DNA of 64,000 bases, taken from NCBI GenBank assembly GCA_000697475.1, contig JNEU01000881.1, positions 62,001-126,000 on the forward strand, in the 5' to 3' direction. Below are positions 61,298 to 64,000 of this stretch, one piece after another. Every line of letters begins with the position of its first letter. The first letter of the stretch is position 1. The translations under genes and the position numbers were made by a program. Source of the stretch: Lichtheimia corymbifera B2541. Its lineage: Eukaryota; Mucoromycota; Mucoromycetes; Mucorales; Lichtheimiaceae. The notes beneath the pieces are model-generated. The model saw nothing but the letters and a program-made list of their open reading frames with translations, searched no databases and was not told the origin of the DNA.

Positions 61298-62078
61298 TGC
61301 ATGTAGTGATATCAAAACGCTGCCGTAACCATGATACATAATGCTTCGTTTGTTAATGCTGGATACTTAACCAATATTTCAAATAATCAAGATTTAAGAT
61401 TTGCTTAGTCCAAATTCCACTATCCGGGTTTCTGGTACAGGCAAATGATCTAATATCGATGATAGCAATTGTATATTCCAATGATAGTTTGAATTGCTCA
61501 CTGGTATCCTTTCATTATTGTCTTTGTTTCATAGCCGCTATCATGCAAATCTCCTTGGGAAAAAAGAAACGACCTTCATGGTGATGCACGCCGTGGGCAT
61601 GTATTTTAATAACATAATGATATGCCATTATAGAGCTCGTAAAGAGTATAACTATAGGTTTTTGTGCTATCCTTATTATGATAGTTCAGTAAACTACCGG
61701 TCGTTTCTTTCATGTACACCAACACGGTTGAAAAACTTAAAAGGTTATGCTCCAACATTGCCCTGAATTGTTTGGATCCTTCTACACAGGACTCCAATGA
61801 CAACGAAGCTTATCATTAGCAGAATAAGAATGCATTACTACTATCACCCTCGAGGGGTCACGCATTCGAGTTCAGCAGTTGACGAACATAAATGCGCATG
61901 AACTCAAAGTTTTGGCATCCAACAATGAGACTTAAGTTGTCGCGAGGTCTATGCACAATGAATTATCTTTTCTGCTCGTACTTTATAAAGCAAGGTATTG
62001 GGGGATATCATTATTACTATCTATTGTCTGCTTCTATAGGTACTACCACCCTTACATCCAGACTTTTCTTCTTTACTA
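61298..62078. other. Intergenic between CAA copies 2 and 3
   Basis: About 780 bp; no gene supported. Confidence 0.5.
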
Positions 62079-63940
62079 TTACCAGCTCTTGCCAAACTTA
62101 TCATAGCCATTGCCACCTTTCTTCTTGTGCTTTTTCTCTTTGCCCTTCTTATCATAACCACCGTGATAGCCATCATCCTCTTTGTGCTTCTCGCCAATGA
62201 CATACACTGTTTGCGTAGGGCCAGGAAGTTTCTCTGTGACAGTGGTAACGGAAACAGTGGCCGGACCAGCTGTTGGAGTGTTCGTATCAGGGGTATTGAC
62301 TGTATCGGGTTGTTTAATTGTCTCGGTTGTTGTCTCAGTTGTCGTCTCGGTTGATGTTATTGTTATTGTTCTCTCATTATTATCACACTCTCCGTTTGTG
62401 TTAGGTTCAGGAACATCGTCGGTAATCGTAGGTACATTGCTTTGGCCAGGCGTAACTTCGTCTGTAATGGAAGGTCCACTAGGACCTCCTGGGTGAACGG
62501 TTGTAGGACCACCATCACCTAGAAGGCAACCACTGTAATTAGAACATCCAGCTGCTCTCCAATCATGGATTTCAACGCCTGCTGATTGATCAAGCCAATC
62601 GTAATCACGCCCAACTACTGTGCCTGCAAAGTTGCCTGTGTTGCCATCACGAATATGAGCAAGAGGAGCAATTACTAGTCCTTCGAATTGTGATCCGGTT
62701 TCACGATGGATAGTAATTTCACCATCGGGGTCAAAGTTGCCATTTGCATCAACAGGGTAAAAGTTATAAATGGTATTGCAGCTGTTGAAGCCATGGGTGG
62801 GTGCATTTGTGCGTAGAGTGATTGTGTCGCCTGAAGTAACAGGGACCTAATCATGTGATCGGGTTACACCAAGAAAATTCATGCAGCGGAATGACTTACG
62901 TTGAAGACCACAGTGTTGGTATTGGAGGGGACATCACCGTTGGGGCCATTCCAATTACCAATACCAAACAAGATTTCATGCGGTGTGGACGCATCGCTAT
63001 CGCTTACACCACACGATGCAGCTTGACACGTGTTAAAGTGGAAAACCTTAAAGTTGGCATCACCATTATCAGGCAATGAGGTCACTACACCATTCGCACC
63101 TAGTACACGGTTGGTACTCAAGGTTGATAATGTTCGTGACAATGCCACAGCATCACTGGATGATCGGGGGAAATCAAAGTGACCTGTGGCTTCATCGACA
63201 ATCACACGGCATCCTGCCAATTGCTGGTCGTATTGGCCCGAGTCACCATTACCGGCAATCAAGTTATCACCACGTAAATGAGTATTCGAAGTAGTAGAGT
63301 CGCCACCCACTACGAGACCAACGCTATCAAAGGAAGACGTTTCATCGGCAGCGCAGTTGATATCATGGTTGGCGTTGACAATGTAGTTGGGTGCATGGAA
63401 GTTGCCACCAACAGCCAAAGGACCAAGGATGTCTTGCCCTGTGCCACCCTATGTAAACAAATCGATAAAATCAGCGCCACTATTTAACGAAATCTACCCC
63501 TCTGCTGCACTTGCATGGATCACTTACAGTGTGGAAGTCTCCATAAAAGATACCAGTAAAGTGCAGTAGCTATCAATAAGAACCTGTGTTAGGTGGTATA
63601 TATAATCGAGAAGAGTGATTTGATGATTTACTTCTTCACCAAATAGAGTATTAGGTGTTAATGGGCATTCGGCAGGGATTGTGTCGATGCCAGGGGAAAT
63701 GCCACCAATACCTCTCACAGGGGGTGGTGTAGCGGTGCGTACTACTGTCTCGACTTTGGTGGCGATAACTTCAGTGATGGTGGTGGTCTTGGCAGGGTAT
63801 ATTTTATGGTGGATTTCTTTATGTTCCTTCCCTTTATGGTGGTGCCATCCGTGTTTATTGCCATGTCCATGCCCACCAGGTAAGGCGTAGATGGATGTCA
63901 ACAATGCTGCTGCATAAGCAGTTATACCAAGGAACTTCAT
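62079..63940 (-). CDS. Secreted CAA domain protein, copy 3
   Basis: Exons on the minus strand: 63632-63940, 63528-63569, 62900-63448, 62079-62846 (555 aa). The signal peptide MKFLGITAYAAALLTSIYA precedes a His/Gly/Lys-rich segment with KEIHHKI. The CAA domain runs from LLHFTGIFYGDFHT to WLDQSAGVEIHDW. A Thr/Pro-rich linker with TETTTETTTET follows, then a Lys/Gly/Tyr/His tail (YDKKGKEKKHKKKGGNGY) ending FGKSW. Exon 3 is close to copies 1 and 2 but more diverged at its 3' part. Gene structure and intron phases are the same as in the other copies, so the three arose by duplication. Confidence 0.9.
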
Positions 63941-63993
63941 TTGTGGTGAACAAAAGAGCAAAGAGAAAATGGATACGGATGCACGCTGCTCGA

Positions 63994-64000
63994 TTTTATC
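63994..64000 (-). promoter_or_regulatory. Possible TATA box of CAA copy 3
   Basis: Minus strand GATAAAA at the window edge, 54-60 bp before the ATG, the same spacing as in the other cluster genes. Cut by the window end. Confidence 0.35.

Noticed and set aside
1..64000. tRNA, rRNA, CRISPR or bacterial features
   Set aside because: No cloverleaf-like sequence with a GTTCRAAYC T-loop or other RNA gene was recognised by eye, and the genome is eukaryotic; a tRNA search program would be needed to exclude tRNAs fully.

Overview
The window is eukaryotic and looks like an early-diverging fungus of the Mucoromycota, most likely Mucorales. Genes are compact and cut by many 50-120 bp introns, and the proteins are fungal in kind. 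Several genes are typical of early-diverging fungi rather than yeasts: an SMPD4-like protein, a CCDC6-like protein, an MLX-like bHLH-zipper protein and a family of secreted 'choice-of-anchor A' (CAA) proteins. One intron has full minor-spliceosome (U12, AT-AC) signals. The assignment to Mucorales is inference; no rRNA or mitochondrial marker is present.

Layout. 1-19 kb is housekeeping: a LIM-domain (Rga-type RhoGAP) N-terminus, the RNase P/MRP subunit POP4, the U5 snRNP GTPase SNU114/EFTUD2, a mitochondrial thioredoxin, a bHLH-zipper factor, TTC27/Emw1, a low-complexity protein, the co-chaperone SGT1 and an alpha-arrestin with two PPxY motifs. 20.7-25.3 kb is a repeat island built as a large imperfect inverted repeat around near-perfect ~450 bp fold-back hairpins. 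27.4-32.4 kb holds a TBC RabGAP and the ER chaperone BiP/Kar2 (signal peptide, HDEL). 32.4-36.9 kb is mostly empty but contains a two-exon gene for a 27-residue CCHC zinc-knuckle protein. 36.9-48.6 kb carries the CCDC6-like coiled-coil protein, the SMPD4-like protein and the 18-exon ribosome-biogenesis gene URB1/NPA1.

48.7-64 kb is an accessory secretome cluster, all on the minus strand: one Thr-rich secreted protein and three CAA-domain proteins. All four share a signal peptide, a His/Lys-rich segment with an E-[IV]-H motif, and a terminal tryptophan directly before the stop. The three CAA proteins also share identical gene structure. A second copy of half of the repeat island (55.2-57.7 kb) lies inside this cluster.

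Exon boundaries were read by hand from splice consensus plus protein-family continuity. Spliced lengths of the complete multi-exon genes are divisible by three. No tRNA, rRNA or CRISPR array was recognised.
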